Assembly: GCF_030581075.1 (NCBI RefSeq)
Contig: NZ_JAUQSW010000001.1
Location: 1 to 64,000 of the forward strand
Source: Hymenobacter cheonanensis
Lineage (GTDB): Bacteria; Bacteroidota; Bacteroidia; Cytophagales; Hymenobacteraceae
Reading direction: 5' to 3'
Length of the DNA stretch: 64,000 nt
The translations under genes were made by a program, and so were the position numbers. The notes beneath the pieces are model-generated. The model made no database searches. It was not told the DNA's origin and was given only the letters and a program-made list of their open reading frames with translations. Shown here one piece after another: positions 26,846 through 37,027 of the stretch (the first letter of the stretch is position 1; each line of letters opens with the position of its first letter).

Positions 26846-28033
26846 TTGATTCTACTCGCCTCCGTTCTCAAGCCCATCGACGATACCCGCATGCTGGGCA
26901 AATTTGCCTACACCCTGGCGGCAGCGGGGGCACGGGTGGCCGTGGCCGGGCGGGCCAGCGCGGCTAGCCCCCCGGCCACCGAAAATATCAGCCAGCACGT
27001 AATTTTTCAGGGGCAGCGGTTGAGCTTGGCGCGGCTGGCGGCCCAGGGGCGCTACTGGCGCCTGCTAGGGCAGCTGCGGCCCGCGCTGGTGGTGGTGCAC
27101 GCCCCCGAGCTGCTGCCCCTTACGCTGCTGTGGTGGGCGCTGGGCCGGGACCGGCAATTCATCTACGACATCCGCGAAAACTACGCCCTCAACGTGGGCA
27201 CCCAGCACGTGTACCAGGGCGCCACCAAGCGCCTGCTGGCCGCTGGGTTACGCTGGGTAGAGGGGCTAGCCGCCCGGCAGGCGGCGGCCGTGTTACTAGC
27301 CGAGGCCAGCTACGCTGATGAGCTGCCCTTTGTGCAGGCCCTGCCGGCTAGCCGCGTGTTGCTGCTCGAAAACAAGTACCAGCCAGCGCCCGGCGAGCGC
27401 CTGCCCCGGCAAGTGCGCCCGCTGCCCGCCGCCGATGAGCCTATTAAACTGCTGTACTCGGGTACTATTTCCGAGCTGAACGGGGTGCGTGAGGCCCTTG
27501 CCCTGGCGCACAACCTAAGTAGCAGCTGGCCCGGCGCCGCCGAGCTAACCATTATTGGCTTTTGCCAGCAGCCCGGGCTGCTAGGCCAGCTGCAAGTGCT
27601 GATTGAACAGTTGGCCGCCAGTAGCCGGCTGGCAGTGACCCTGGCCACTGGGGCCGAGCCAGTGCCGCACGCCCGCATAGTGGCCGCCATGCACCAAGCG
27701 CACTTTGGGCTACTAGCCTACCGGCCCCACCCCAGCACGTGGCGCTGCCGGCCCACCAAACTGTTTGAGTACCTGGCCCACGGCTTGCCAGTGCTGACTC
27801 CCGATAACCCGCTGTGGACTAGCCTGATGCAAGCACATGGCGCGGGCCTGGTAGTCGATTTTGCCGCTGCGCCAGCCGCGGCGGCAGCCGTGGTAGCGGC
27901 GCTGCCCACTGCCCATTTTTACCCGGCCGGGGTGCCCACCGAGGCGGTGCTGTGGGCTAGTGAAGGCAAAAAATTACGGCTTTTGCTGGAAAGCCTCGGG
28001 CTGGGCCCGACCTTTGCGGCCCCTTTCGCGTAG
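26846..28033 (+). CDS. GT4-like (GT-B) glycosyltransferase
   Basis: The 395-residue protein has an N-terminal Rossmann domain with the opening ILLASVLKPIDDTRMLGKFA (about 2-21) and a HAPELLPL motif (about 87-94). A second domain begins at KLLYSGTISELNG (about 206-218) and carries the donor-binding RPTKLFEYLAHGLPVL (about 301-316), where the Glu is the family's nucleotide-sugar contact. This fits a glycosyltransferase of GT-B fold acting at the inner membrane on a surface glycan. Sugar and acceptor are unknown. The start is a TTG at 26846. No other polysaccharide gene is adjacent. Confidence 0.82.
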   Translation: MILLASVLKPIDDTRMLGKFAYTLAAAGARVAVAGRASAASPPATENISQHVIFQGQRLSLARLAAQGRYWRLLGQLRPALVVVHAPELLPLTLLWWALGRDRQFIYDIRENYALNVGTQHVYQGATKRLLAAGLRWVEGLAARQAAAVLLAEASYADELPFVQALPASRVLLLENKYQPAPGERLPRQVRPLPAADEPIKLLYSGTISELNGVREALALAHNLSSSWPGAAELTIIGFCQQPGLLGQLQVLIEQLAASSRLAVTLATGAEPVPHARIVAAMHQAHFGLLAYRPHPSTWRCRPTKLFEYLAHGLPVLTPDNPLWTSLMQAHGAGLVVDFAAAPAAAAAVVAALPTAHFYPAGVPTEAVLWASEGKKLRLLLESLGLGPTFAAPFA

Positions 28034-28160
28034 CCGGGTGGGTACGGGCTAGCCAGGTGCTGGTGTAGTTCGGGTAAATTTCACGTACTTACCGGCCGGT
28101 ACGCGGTTGCTTTTCGTACCGCTGCGCGCGCTTCCCACCCACTTATCCGCTCCTTCTTCC

Positions 28161-29180
28161 ATGGCTTCTCCTACCACCCTGCGCCACGCCGAAATTGCTG
28201 GCGTCGGCCACTACGTCCCCGACCGCGTTGTCAAAAACGCCGACCTCGAACAGCTCATGGAAACCACCGATGCCTGGATTCAGGAGCGCACCGGCATCCA
28301 AGAGCGGCGCTGGTTTGAGGAAGGCAAGGACACCACCGCCGGCATGGGTGCCGAGGCCGCCCGCCGGGCCCTGGCCAACGCCGGCCTGAGCGTAGACGAC
28401 GTGCAGCTCATTGTATTTGCCACGCTCTCACCCGATTACTTCTTCCCTGGCTCGGGCGTGCTTATGCAGCGCGAGCTGGGCATGACCGGCAACGTGCCGG
28501 CCCTCGACGTGCGCAACCAGTGCTCGGGCTTCATCTACGGCCTATCGGTGGCCGACCAGTTTGTGCGCACCGGCATGTACGATACGGTACTCGTGGTGGG
28601 CTCCGAAATCCATTCCTCGGGCCTCGACAAAACCACGCGGGGCCGGGGCGTATCGGTCATCTTCGGCGATGGCGCGGGTGCCGTGGTGCTGCGCCCGGCA
28701 CGCACCGAGGGCAATGGCATCCTGAGCACGCACCTGCACGCGCAGGGCGAGTTTGCCGAGGAGCTGATTGTGAAGGAGCCCGGCTCGAACCGCGAAGGCC
28801 GCGTAGACTATGCCATTGCCAACGAGCAGGATATGTACCCCTACATGAACGGCCAGAACGTGTTCAAGCACGCCGTGGTGCGCTTTCCGCAGGTTATCAA
28901 GGAGGCGCTCGACCAGAACAACTACCAGGCGGCCGATATCGACCTGCTCATTCCACACCAGGCCAACCTGCGCATCACGCAGTACGTGCAGCAGAAAATG
29001 GGCCTGACCGACGATAAGGTATTCAGCAACATTCAGCGCTACGGCAATACCACCGCCGCCAGCATCCCGATTGCCCTGAGCGAGGCCGTGCAGGAAGGTC
29101 GCATCAAGCGCGGCGACCTGGTGTGCCTGGCCGCCTTTGGCTCGGGCTTTACCTGGGCGTCGGCGCTTATTAAATGGTGA
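28161..29180 (+). CDS. fabH: Beta-ketoacyl-ACP synthase III
   Basis: FabH condenses acetyl-CoA or branched acyl-CoA with malonyl-ACP to start fatty-acid synthesis. The 339-residue protein has the catalytic triad Cys121 (RNQCSGFIYGL), His266 (LIPHQANLRI) and Asn296 (RYGNTTAAS). It also has the WIQERTGIQERR and GDGAGAVVLRP motifs. It is not in a fab operon, and Bacteroidota often carry several KAS III paralogues, so a role in another acyl chain is possible. The ATG at 28161 is chosen over the longer frame from 28107. It is followed by an AT-rich inverted repeat element. Confidence 0.88.
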   Translation: MASPTTLRHAEIAGVGHYVPDRVVKNADLEQLMETTDAWIQERTGIQERRWFEEGKDTTAGMGAEAARRALANAGLSVDDVQLIVFATLSPDYFFPGSGVLMQRELGMTGNVPALDVRNQCSGFIYGLSVADQFVRTGMYDTVLVVGSEIHSSGLDKTTRGRGVSVIFGDGAGAVVLRPARTEGNGILSTHLHAQGEFAEELIVKEPGSNREGRVDYAIANEQDMYPYMNGQNVFKHAVVRFPQVIKEALDQNNYQAADIDLLIPHQANLRITQYVQQKMGLTDDKVFSNIQRYGNTTAASIPIALSEAVQEGRIKRGDLVCLAAFGSGFTWASALIKW

Positions 29181-29187
29181 GCTTCGC

Positions 29188-29298
29188 AATTATGAATTGT
29201 GAGTTAGAAATTATGAATTGTTACTCGTCGCTGACTAAGCAGTATGGGTAGCCGCCGAATAATTTCTAATTCATAATTTCTAATTCATAATTAATTAT
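29188..29298. repeat. AT-rich inverted repeat without a gene
   Basis: Arms of AATTATGAATT-type units (29188-29219 and about 29260-29298) are imperfect reverse complements around a 40-base spacer. The units match those of the S23 cassette at 3531-3970, so this looks like a gene-less derivative. It fills the gap between fabH and the DtxR-family gene, and the right arm ends immediately before the latter's ATG. Confidence 0.75.
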
Positions 29299-29299
29299 A

Positions 29300-29962
29300 A
29301 TGCCCAGCCACACCGAGGAAAACTACCTTAAAACCATCTACAAGCTGGCCGAGGCCGAGCCCGGGCAGGATGTGAGCACCAACCGTATTGCGGCGGCGCT
29401 GGCTACCCGCGCGGCTTCGGTGACGGACATGCTGCGCCGGCTGGCCGAAAAAGAGCTGCTGGCCTACGAGAAGTACAAGGGCGTGCGTCTCACGGCCGAG
29501 GGCCGCCGGCTAGCCCTGCTTACGGTGCGCAAGCACCGGCTGTGGGAGGTATTTCTGGTGCAGCAGTTGGGCTTTAGCTGGCATGAGGTGCACGATGTGG
29601 CCGAGGAGCTGGAGCACGTGCAATCGCCGCTGCTTATGCGCCGGCTCGATGCGTTTCTGAATTTCCCGACCCTCGACCCGCACGGCGACCCTATTCCGGC
29701 CGAGGATGGTGCCGTGCGCCGCCCCGCCCAGCGCCTGCTCACCGACCTGGCCGTGGGCGAGTGCGGCACCCTGGCCGCCGTGCGCGATACCTCGGCACCC
29801 TTCCTGCAATACCTCGACAAAGTAGGCCTGCCGCTGGGCGCGCAAGTGCGCGTACTGGAGAAAATCGTGTTCGACAACTCGCTGGAAGTCAGCATCAACA
29901 ACGCGCGCACGGTCGTTATTTCGGCCGAAATAGGGCGCAATTTGTTCACGACCACTGATTAG
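29300..29962 (+). CDS. DtxR/MntR-family metal-dependent regulator
   Basis: The 220-residue protein has an N-terminal winged helix (about 1-62, with EENYLKTIYKLAE, TNRIAAALATRAASVTDML and the wing GVRLTAEGRR). A metal-binding and dimerisation domain follows (RKHRLWEVFL, about 77-86, and HDVAEELEHVQSP) and then an SH3-like C-terminal domain (about 148-215). Such repressors sense Mn(II) or Fe(II) and control uptake genes. No transporter gene is adjacent. The start ATG directly abuts the AT-rich repeat, and the stop codon lies in the left arm of the 50-bp repeat that follows. Confidence 0.88.
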   Translation: MPSHTEENYLKTIYKLAEAEPGQDVSTNRIAAALATRAASVTDMLRRLAEKELLAYEKYKGVRLTAEGRRLALLTVRKHRLWEVFLVQQLGFSWHEVHDVAEELEHVQSPLLMRRLDAFLNFPTLDPHGDPIPAEDGAVRRPAQRLLTDLAVGECGTLAAVRDTSAPFLQYLDKVGLPLGAQVRVLEKIVFDNSLEVSINNARTVVISAEIGRNLFTTTD

Positions 29963-30181
29963 CACAGATTTTAGCGGATTTCACGGATTTTGTGGACGAG
30001 TAGTAGCTTTAGAGACTATCCTATGCAGGTGGTGTTTAAGGTTTATGCCGTTGCTTTTTACTATGCCCTTCTTTAAGCTGCTGTAAGTCGTCTAGCCCGG
30101 TTCGTTAACTAAGCAGCCGAGTGTATTCTAATCGTCCACAAAATCCGTGAAATCCGCTAAAATCTGTGCTAATCAGTGGTC
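29950..30181. repeat. 50-bp perfect inverted repeat element
   Basis: Arms 29950-29999 and 30132-30181 are exact reverse complements over 50 bases by hand check and flank a 132-base centre with no gene. The arms contain CACGGATTTTGTGGACG-type sequence. The left arm includes the stop codon of the DtxR-family gene and the right arm the GTG start proposed for mnmE. The length and structure suggest a MITE-like element. Confidence 0.88.
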
Positions 30182-31568
30182 CGAGACTATTGTGGCCCTC
30201 TCCACGCCACCCGGCGCAGGGGCGCTGGCGGTGGTGCGCCTGTCGGGGCCCGAGGCCGTGGGCATCACGCAGGCCCTGTTTTCGAAGAAAAACCTGGCTA
30301 GCCAGCCCGGCCACACGCTGCACTACGGCACGCTACGCGAGCCCGGCACCTACCAGATTCTTGATGAAGTAGTAGTGGCCCTGTACCGCGCCCCGCGCTC
30401 CTACACCCGCGAGGATGTGGTTGAGATTTCGGGCCATGGCTCCGACTACATCGTGCGCCAGGTACTGGCCGCGCTGCTGCGCCAGGGCGCCCGGCTGGCC
30501 GAGGCCGGCGAGTTTACCAAGCGGGCCTTCCTCAACGGCGCCCTCGACCTGGCCCAGGCCGAGGCCGTGGCCGACCTCATCGCGGCCGACTCGGCCCTGA
30601 GCCACCAGGTGGCCCTCAACCAGCTGCGCGGCGGCTTCTCGGATGAGCTGCGCGGGCTGCGGGCCCAGCTTGTGCAGTTTGCGGCGCTGCTGGAGCTGGA
30701 GCTGGACTTTGGCGAAGAGGACGTGGAGTTTGCCGACCGCACCGGGCTAGCCCGCCTGCTAACCGAAGTAGAGGGCATGGTGCTAGGCCTGCTGCGCTCG
30801 TTTGAGCTGGGCAACGTGATTAAGAACGGCATCACGACCGTAATTGCCGGCCGGCCCAACGCCGGCAAGTCGACGCTGCTCAACGCGCTGCTGCGCGAGG
30901 AGCGCGCCATTGTATCGGCCATACCAGGCACCACGCGCGATTTCATTGAGGATGAAGTGAGTATCGACGGCCTGCGCTTTCGGTTTGTGGATACGGCCGG
31001 CCTGCGCGACAACCCCGCCGACGAGGTGGAGGCCATTGGCGTGCGCCGCACCCGCGAGCGCATCGGCCAAGCCGCGCTGCTGCTTTACCTATTCGACCTC
31101 ACCGAGCTTTCGCCCGCCGAAGTGCAGGCCGATATTGCGGAGCTTACCGCCGCGCTGCCCAAGCTGCCGGTGCTGGCCGTGGGCAACAAGCGCGACCTGG
31201 CCACGCCCGCCCAGCTAGCCGCCTTCGATGGCCTGAGCATCGAGCAGCAAGCCGTAAAAATCATTGCGGCGGGCCAGCGCGCCGGCCTCGATGAGCTACA
31301 GGCGGCTTTACTGGCCCAGGTGCGCGGCGCGGGGCTAGCCACCACCGGCACGGCCACCATCGTTACCAATGTGCGCCACGCCCGCGCCCTCGAAACGGCC
31401 GCCCTGCACCTGGCCGCCGTGCGCCAGGGCCTGGTGGTGGGGCGCGGCACCGAGCTGCTGGCCGCCGACCTGCGCCACGCGCTAGGGGCTCTGGGTGAAA
31501 TAACGGGCGAGATTTCCTCCGATGACCTGCTCACGAGCATCTTCACCCAGTTCTGCATCGGCAAATAA
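30147..31568 (+). CDS. mnmE: tRNA modification GTPase MnmE
   Basis: MnmE with MnmG installs the 5-carboxymethylaminomethyl group on wobble uridine 34. The 473-residue protein has an N-terminal folate-binding domain (TIVALSTPPGAGALAVVRLSG region, split across about 14-34), a helical domain, a G domain with GRPNAGKSTLL (about 233-243) and DTAGLRDN, and the C-terminal CIGK motif with the functional cysteine. The first 12 residues from the GTG at 30147 are encoded inside a repeat arm and are not family-like; a start near the conserved ETIVAL is the alternative. No MnmG is nearby. Confidence 0.92.
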   Translation: MKSAKICANQWSETIVALSTPPGAGALAVVRLSGPEAVGITQALFSKKNLASQPGHTLHYGTLREPGTYQILDEVVVALYRAPRSYTREDVVEISGHGSDYIVRQVLAALLRQGARLAEAGEFTKRAFLNGALDLAQAEAVADLIAADSALSHQVALNQLRGGFSDELRGLRAQLVQFAALLELELDFGEEDVEFADRTGLARLLTEVEGMVLGLLRSFELGNVIKNGITTVIAGRPNAGKSTLLNALLREERAIVSAIPGTTRDFIEDEVSIDGLRFRFVDTAGLRDNPADEVEAIGVRRTRERIGQAALLLYLFDLTELSPAEVQADIAELTAALPKLPVLAVGNKRDLATPAQLAAFDGLSIEQQAVKIIAAGQRAGLDELQAALLAQVRGAGLATTGTATIVTNVRHARALETAALHLAAVRQGLVVGRGTELLAADLRHALGALGEITGEISSDDLLTSIFTQFCIGK

Positions 31569-31765
31569 GGGGCTCGCCCCATAATCCGCGCAAACGTTCT
31601 CACTGCGCTTTATGCGCCAAACTGTGGCACTTAGCGAAACCTCCGCCGGCCTAGCATTGTAGTACAGCCGGCGCGCGCCGGTTAAAAGCTTTCGGGCTTA
31701 CGGCTTGGGGCGTAGCTTCGCGCCTTCAAATAGGCTGCTACTCCATCCCCTATCCTACCCATCCA

Positions 31766-33061
<1,296 letters not shown>

Positions 33062-33091
33062 GGCCGCCAGCCTTTCAAGCAGCTTATATGA

Positions 33092-33127
33092 AGAGTCAGC
33101 CTGCCATCTGGTGGGCTGACTTTTTTT
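33092..33127 (+). terminator. Intrinsic terminator of gltA
   Basis: AGTCAGCC pairs with GGGCTGACT around a short loop, followed by a run of seven T. It lies 31 bases after the gltA stop. Confidence 0.85.
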
Positions 33128-33137
33128 GTCTCCTGCC

Positions 33138-33329
33138 CTACCCCAGTAGCTCGCGTTTGAGCGTAATAAGTAGGCCCGTAACAGAGCCGGCAGCTGTTAA
33201 GCTCACCGTCGATACTACCTCCCAACCCTGAATACCCAAGTGGTTGAGTTGATTATTTAGCTTTTCGTAGTCAATACCTTTGAAAACGCCACTATCGCTT
33301 CTTAGCAGATAGTATTCGTATTTTTTCAT
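33138..33329 (-). CDS. DUF4177-like small protein
   Basis: The 63-residue product opens KKYEYYLLRSD and contains a GIQGWEVVSTVSL motif (about 33-45), like the QGWELV pattern of DUF4177 proteins, a small alpha-beta fold of unknown function. It is AT-richer than its neighbours. The ATG at 33329 is chosen; an in-frame start at 33338 would add three residues. Confidence 0.6.
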   Translation of the reverse strand: MKKYEYYLLRSDSGVFKGIDYEKLNNQLNHLGIQGWEVVSTVSLTAAGSVTGLLITLKRELLG

Positions 33330-33402
33330 AAAAGACAACTTGTTTCAGTGGCCGCCGACGCAGGCTGAACCTGAATCGGCGGCGACTAAAATGCATTACG
33401 CC

Positions 33403-33783
33403 TTAGAGGCGGTGGGCCGTGAAGTTGGCCCGCAGCTGCTGGTAGGCCAGGCGCTGGTCGGGGTACAGCAAGTCGTTGAGCGACTGCTCGTAGCGGAGCT
33501 GTGCGGCGGCTAGTTGGGTGTCGCGCTCGGCGGCCGGTGCTCCTACCAAGTCCATTTCCAGTTCGCGCCGCTCGTTGAGGTACTGCAGGTGCAGGCGCTT
33601 GATGCGCAGGTACTGGCCCTCGTTGAGGTGAATGCGGTGGGCCAGCGCCTGGGTCAGCGTGGTAGCCCGCACCTGCACCGACTTGGGGTAGTCTTCGCCG
33701 GGCTTTTTAGCGGTCGGCTTCTTGGTGGCGGGGGCATGAGCGAGGCTGGCCGTCAGGCAGGCGGCAACGAGTAGGTTGTACAT
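33403..33783 (-). CDS. Small exported helical protein
   Basis: The 126-residue protein has a signal peptide (about 1-16, ending LAHA) and a Lys/Pro-rich linker (TKKPTAKKPG). Two long amphipathic helices follow, with NEGQYLRIKRLHLQYLNERR (about 54-73) and RYEQSLNDLLYPDQRLAYQQ (about 96-115). The second half resembles the Spy/CpxP-like and DUF3106-type helical folds seen in many periplasmic proteins of Bacteroidota. A chaperone-like or stress role would be inference. No close partner gene is adjacent. Confidence 0.6.
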   Translation of the reverse strand: MYNLLVAACLTASLAHAPATKKPTAKKPGEDYPKSVQVRATTLTQALAHRIHLNEGQYLRIKRLHLQYLNERRELEMDLVGAPAAERDTQLAAAQLRYEQSLNDLLYPDQRLAYQQLRANFTAHRL

Positions 33784-34150
33784 GGGTGAAAAAAGTTTGA
33801 GGGTGAAAAAATGACGGGTTCATGGATGATGTAGCAGCTAGGGCAGTTGGGTGATGCAGAACTGGTCCAAACCTACTAGCATTTTCCAATTAGGACGAAA
33901 ACCTGTCATTTTAGCACTTTTATAATTAAGCCATTTTCTTCAATAATCGCAACCTGCTGATTATCCACGTTTTATTTATTGCAGAAAAAGCTGGCCTTGA
34001 TTCAAAAAAAATGCCCGCACTTTGGCGGGCACTACACTTTATTTGAAAAATCCTACTATATTTTCACTTATCTCAAGCCTTGCTTTAAGTAAAAGTGGCG
34101 CAATCGGCGTGCTTTACTAGCCACTTCAAGCTTTACTTCAAATGGCTGTT
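33784..34150. other. AT-rich intergenic region without a gene
   Basis: This 367-base gap between the small exported protein and the PorE-like gene is markedly AT-rich. It holds a minus-strand terminator near 34003-34033. I saw no convincing coding sequence, tRNA or repeat in the rest. Confidence 0.6.
34003..34033 (-). terminator. Terminator of the PorE-like gene
   Basis: Read on the minus strand, GCCCGC pairs with GCGGGC and is followed by A and eight T. It lies about 120 bases beyond the stop of the minus-strand gene ending at 34151. Confidence 0.7.
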
Positions 34151-36109
34151 TTATAGTATCCGCAGCTCAATACGGCGGTTTTGGGCCCGGTGCGCCTCCG
34201 AATCGTTGGCCAGCAACGGCTTGGTTTCGCCGTAGCCGTGGGCGCGCAGGCGGCCGGCGGCCACGCCGTGGGCGCTGAGGTAGCTGAGCACCGCCTGGGC
34301 GCGGCGCTGGCTTAGGCTGAGGTTGGCGGCGGGCGTACCTACGTTGTCGGTGTGGCCGGCCACTTCTACGCGCAGGTTGGCATCCTGGCGCAGGAACTCG
34401 ACGAGGCGGTCGAGTTCGGTGCGCGAGCGTGGCTTGAGGGTGGCCTGGTTGGAATCGAAAAACAGGTTGTTCAGCACCGCGCTGCGGCCGCTTTTGGCCG
34501 GGTCGAGGTAAATGTCGAGCGTGAGCGGGTCGAACTTCTGCTGGCTCGAATAGTCGAAGTTGAGGCTTTTGAGCAGGTAGCCGGGCGCGGTGGCGTACAT
34601 GGCGTAGGCGCGGCCTTCGTTGAGCACGGCGGTGTACTGACCGTTTTCCGCGTCGGAATACACCTGCTGCGTCAGGGCGTTGGTGCCGAGGTCGAAGAGC
34701 TGCACCATCGCATTGAGTGGCTGCTTGGTAACGGCGTCGAAGACGCGGCCCTGGGCGTAGGTACTGGTTTCGCGGGCGCGCACGCTGGCCGGCACCTCGG
34801 TGCCGTAGATGCGGATGGCGGGCAGCGCGCCCACGGGGTCGCCGGGCTTGGGCGGGTCGGCGCGGGTATAGTAGGCACGCCGGTTATCGGAGGAGATGAA
34901 CAGTGAGGCCTCGTTGGCGAAGGTATTGAAGGGGTAGCCAAGGTTGCGCGGAGTACTCCACTGGCCGTTGGCCCCTAGCTCAGACCGGAAGATGTCGCTG
35001 CTGCCCAGGCCCACTAGCCCGTTGGTGGCGTAGTAAAGCGTGGTGCCGCTGGCGTGGATGAAGGGCCCCAGGTCGTCGCCGGGCGTGTTGATAGGCGCCC
35101 CCAGGTTGCGGGCCTGCGTCCAGGCGCCGTCGGGGCCCACGGTGCTCACGTAGATGTCGTAGCCGCCCAGCCCGCCGCCGCGCTGCGACGAGAAGTAGAG
35201 CGTGCGGCCGTCGGCCGAGAGCGAGGGCTGCGAATCCCAGGCCTTGGAATTGACCAGCAGGCCGAGGTTGCGCGGGGCCGTCCACTGGCTGCCGCGCCGG
35301 CGCGAGATGTAGAGGTCGCAGTCGCCCACGCCGCCGGCCCGGCCGCAGCTCGTAAACACCAGCGTGTTGCCATCGCCCGAGATGGTGGCCGTGCCCTCGT
35401 TCTCGCGCGAGTTGATGTTGGGCGAAATCGACTGCGGCACGCCAAACGTGCCATCGGCCGCCAAGGTGCTGACGAACACGTCCTCGTTTTCCTGATAGCG
35501 CTTTTCGGGGCTGCGCTGCACGGTGAAGATGAGCGACTTATTATCGGCCGTGAGCACCGGGAAATACTGGTCGCGAAACTGGTTGAGCGGGGCGGGCAGC
35601 AGCTCGGGCGCGGGGCCGGTGGGGTGCGCCATGGCCTCGGCCGCAAAGTCGCAGTTCTGAAGCTGGAGCTTAGCCAGGGCCACCTGCGCCTTATTAGTGG
35701 GGCTAGTGGCCAGGTAGTTCGTGTAGGCCAGCCGCATGGTGGCGTAGTCGCCCACCTGCGAGGCTAGCTTGCCCATCAGCAGGTAATCGCCGGCGCGGGC
35801 GGGCTCCACGGGCATTTTGGCTAGCCCCGTTTTGTAGCTCTGCAGGGCAGTAGCGTTGTCGCCGAGCGTAACGAGCAGCGAGGCCCGGCGCAGGTACGGG
35901 TCACCATAGTCCGGAAACTTGTCGATGAGCTGCTGCCACACCAGCAGCGCCTGCTGGGGCTGGCGGTCCTTGAAATACAGGTTTTGCGCCTTTTCGTAGA
36001 GGCTGCGCGCCTTGCTGTCGGTGATGCTGGCGGGCACTTGCTGGGCGAGGGTGGGCGCGGCGGCCAGGCAAAGCAGCAGGCCGGAGGAGAGCAGGATTTT
36101 GGAGAGCAT
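34151..36109 (-). CDS. PorE-like TPR-PD40-OmpA envelope protein
   Basis: The 652-residue protein has a signal peptide (about 1-23) and a TPR-like helical region (about 28-150). PD40/WD40-like propeller repeats follow (about 170-420, with repeated SADGRTLYFSS and LYISRRRG motifs), then a carboxypeptidase-regulatory-like domain (about 440-530) and a C-terminal OmpA domain (about 545-650, with FDSNQATLKPRS and GHTDNVG). This domain order is that of PorE, the peptidoglycan-binding anchor of the type IX secretion system, and of its many paralogues. No lipobox cysteine is visible, unlike PorE itself. The ATG at 36109 gives the signal peptide at the terminus. Confidence 0.82.
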   Translation of the reverse strand: MLSKILLSSGLLLCLAAAPTLAQQVPASITDSKARSLYEKAQNLYFKDRQPQQALLVWQQLIDKFPDYGDPYLRRASLLVTLGDNATALQSYKTGLAKMPVEPARAGDYLLMGKLASQVGDYATMRLAYTNYLATSPTNKAQVALAKLQLQNCDFAAEAMAHPTGPAPELLPAPLNQFRDQYFPVLTADNKSLIFTVQRSPEKRYQENEDVFVSTLAADGTFGVPQSISPNINSRENEGTATISGDGNTLVFTSCGRAGGVGDCDLYISRRRGSQWTAPRNLGLLVNSKAWDSQPSLSADGRTLYFSSQRGGGLGGYDIYVSTVGPDGAWTQARNLGAPINTPGDDLGPFIHASGTTLYYATNGLVGLGSSDIFRSELGANGQWSTPRNLGYPFNTFANEASLFISSDNRRAYYTRADPPKPGDPVGALPAIRIYGTEVPASVRARETSTYAQGRVFDAVTKQPLNAMVQLFDLGTNALTQQVYSDAENGQYTAVLNEGRAYAMYATAPGYLLKSLNFDYSSQQKFDPLTLDIYLDPAKSGRSAVLNNLFFDSNQATLKPRSRTELDRLVEFLRQDANLRVEVAGHTDNVGTPAANLSLSQRRAQAVLSYLSAHGVAAGRLRAHGYGETKPLLANDSEAHRAQNRRIELRIL

Positions 36110-36205
36110 GGCGGGGTGCGGGCGGAAAAACAACTCGCGGGGAACTGTGGCCACGCGCCAGCCTACCGGCCTGGCCCCGCAACCATACAGTTAAAGTATA
36201 GCTTG

Positions 36206-36256
36206 AAACGGCAAAAAGCCCCGGTTTCGTGCCGAAACCGGGGCTTTTTGCCGTTT
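36206..36256. terminator. Strong hairpin terminator downstream of queE
   Basis: A perfect 23-bp stem (36206-36228 with 36234-36256) has a 5-base loop and contains A5/T5 runs. It lies 38 bases beyond the queE stop on the minus strand and before the next minus-strand gene. Confidence 0.88.
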
Positions 36257-36293
36257 ACTCCAACCTTTTACCAGCATAGTACCGCTAGGGCGG

Positions 36294-36962
36294 CTACGGA
36301 ATGTCGAGGTACTTGTGGGTTTGCAGCGATACCTGCCAGCGCGGATTGGCCTTTACGTAGTCGATGAGGGCGGGCGTCATGCGGGCGGCGCGGCTCCACT
36401 CGGGCTGGAGGTAGAGGCGCGTGGTGGCGGGCATCAAGGCGGCGTGCTCCTCGGCCCACTTGAAATCGCTTTCGTTGAAGACGATGATTTTCAGTTCGTC
36501 GGCGTGGGCTAGTACTTCGGGAAGCGGGGCCTTGAACTTCTTGGGCGACACGCAAATCCAGTCCCAGTTGCCCGAGAGCGGGTGCGCGCCGCTGGTTTCA
36601 ATCCAGGTCTGGAAGCCGGCTTCCTGCAAGGCTTTGGTGAGGGGCAGGCAGTTGTGCATCAGCGGCTCGCCGCCGGTGATAACGACGTTGCGACCGGGGT
36701 ACTCGCTGGCGGCGGCCACAAGGTCAGCCACGGCCTGGCGGGGGTGCGCGTCGGCATCCCACGACTCCTTCACATCGCACCACACGCAGCCTACGTCGCA
36801 GCCGCCAAGGCGAATAAAGTAAGCCGCTCTGCCCGTATTAAAGCCTTCTCCCTGAATGGTATAGAACTGCTCCATTACAGGAAGCATTGAACCAGTAGCC
36901 GCCGTAGGCTGGCTGGCAGGCAAAATGGGCAGGGCGGCGAGAAAATCGGTAACGGCAGACAT
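36294..36962 (-). CDS. queE: 7-carboxy-7-deazaguanine synthase QueE
   Basis: QueE is a radical SAM enzyme that converts 6-carboxytetrahydropterin to 7-carboxy-7-deazaguanine in queuosine synthesis. The 222-residue product has the cluster-binding CxxxCxxC in GGCDVGCVWCDVKESW, preceded by the substrate region EQFYTIQGEGFNTG. It also has the SAM-binding VVITGGEPLMH and the VSPKKFKAP motif. Length suits the family. The ATG at 36962 is chosen; a TTG at 36968 is the alternative. It follows folD on the same strand, with a hairpin between them that could attenuate it. QueC and QueD are not in the window. Confidence 0.93.
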   Translation of the reverse strand: MSAVTDFLAALPILPASQPTAATGSMLPVMEQFYTIQGEGFNTGRAAYFIRLGGCDVGCVWCDVKESWDADAHPRQAVADLVAAASEYPGRNVVITGGEPLMHNCLPLTKALQEAGFQTWIETSGAHPLSGNWDWICVSPKKFKAPLPEVLAHADELKIIVFNESDFKWAEEHAALMPATTRLYLQPEWSRAARMTPALIDYVKANPRWQVSLQTHKYLDIP

Positions 36963-36966
36963 AAGC

Positions 36967-37001
36967 AATAAAAAAACGGGCGCGACTCACGTCAACGCCC
37001 G
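36967..37001 (-). terminator. Hairpin with T-run between folD and queE
   Basis: On the minus strand CGGGCG pairs with CGCCCG across a 13-base loop, followed by six T. It stands 5 bases before the queE start and about 92 after the folD stop, so it is either the folD terminator or an attenuator in the queE leader. Confidence 0.65.
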
Positions 37002-37027
37002 AGGCGCAACCGGGGGTTCCGGTCACT

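Noticed and set aside
31569..31765. tRNA or small RNA gene in the mnmE-gltA gap
   Set aside because: Only short GC hairpins are present. No cloverleaf or conserved tRNA positions are visible.
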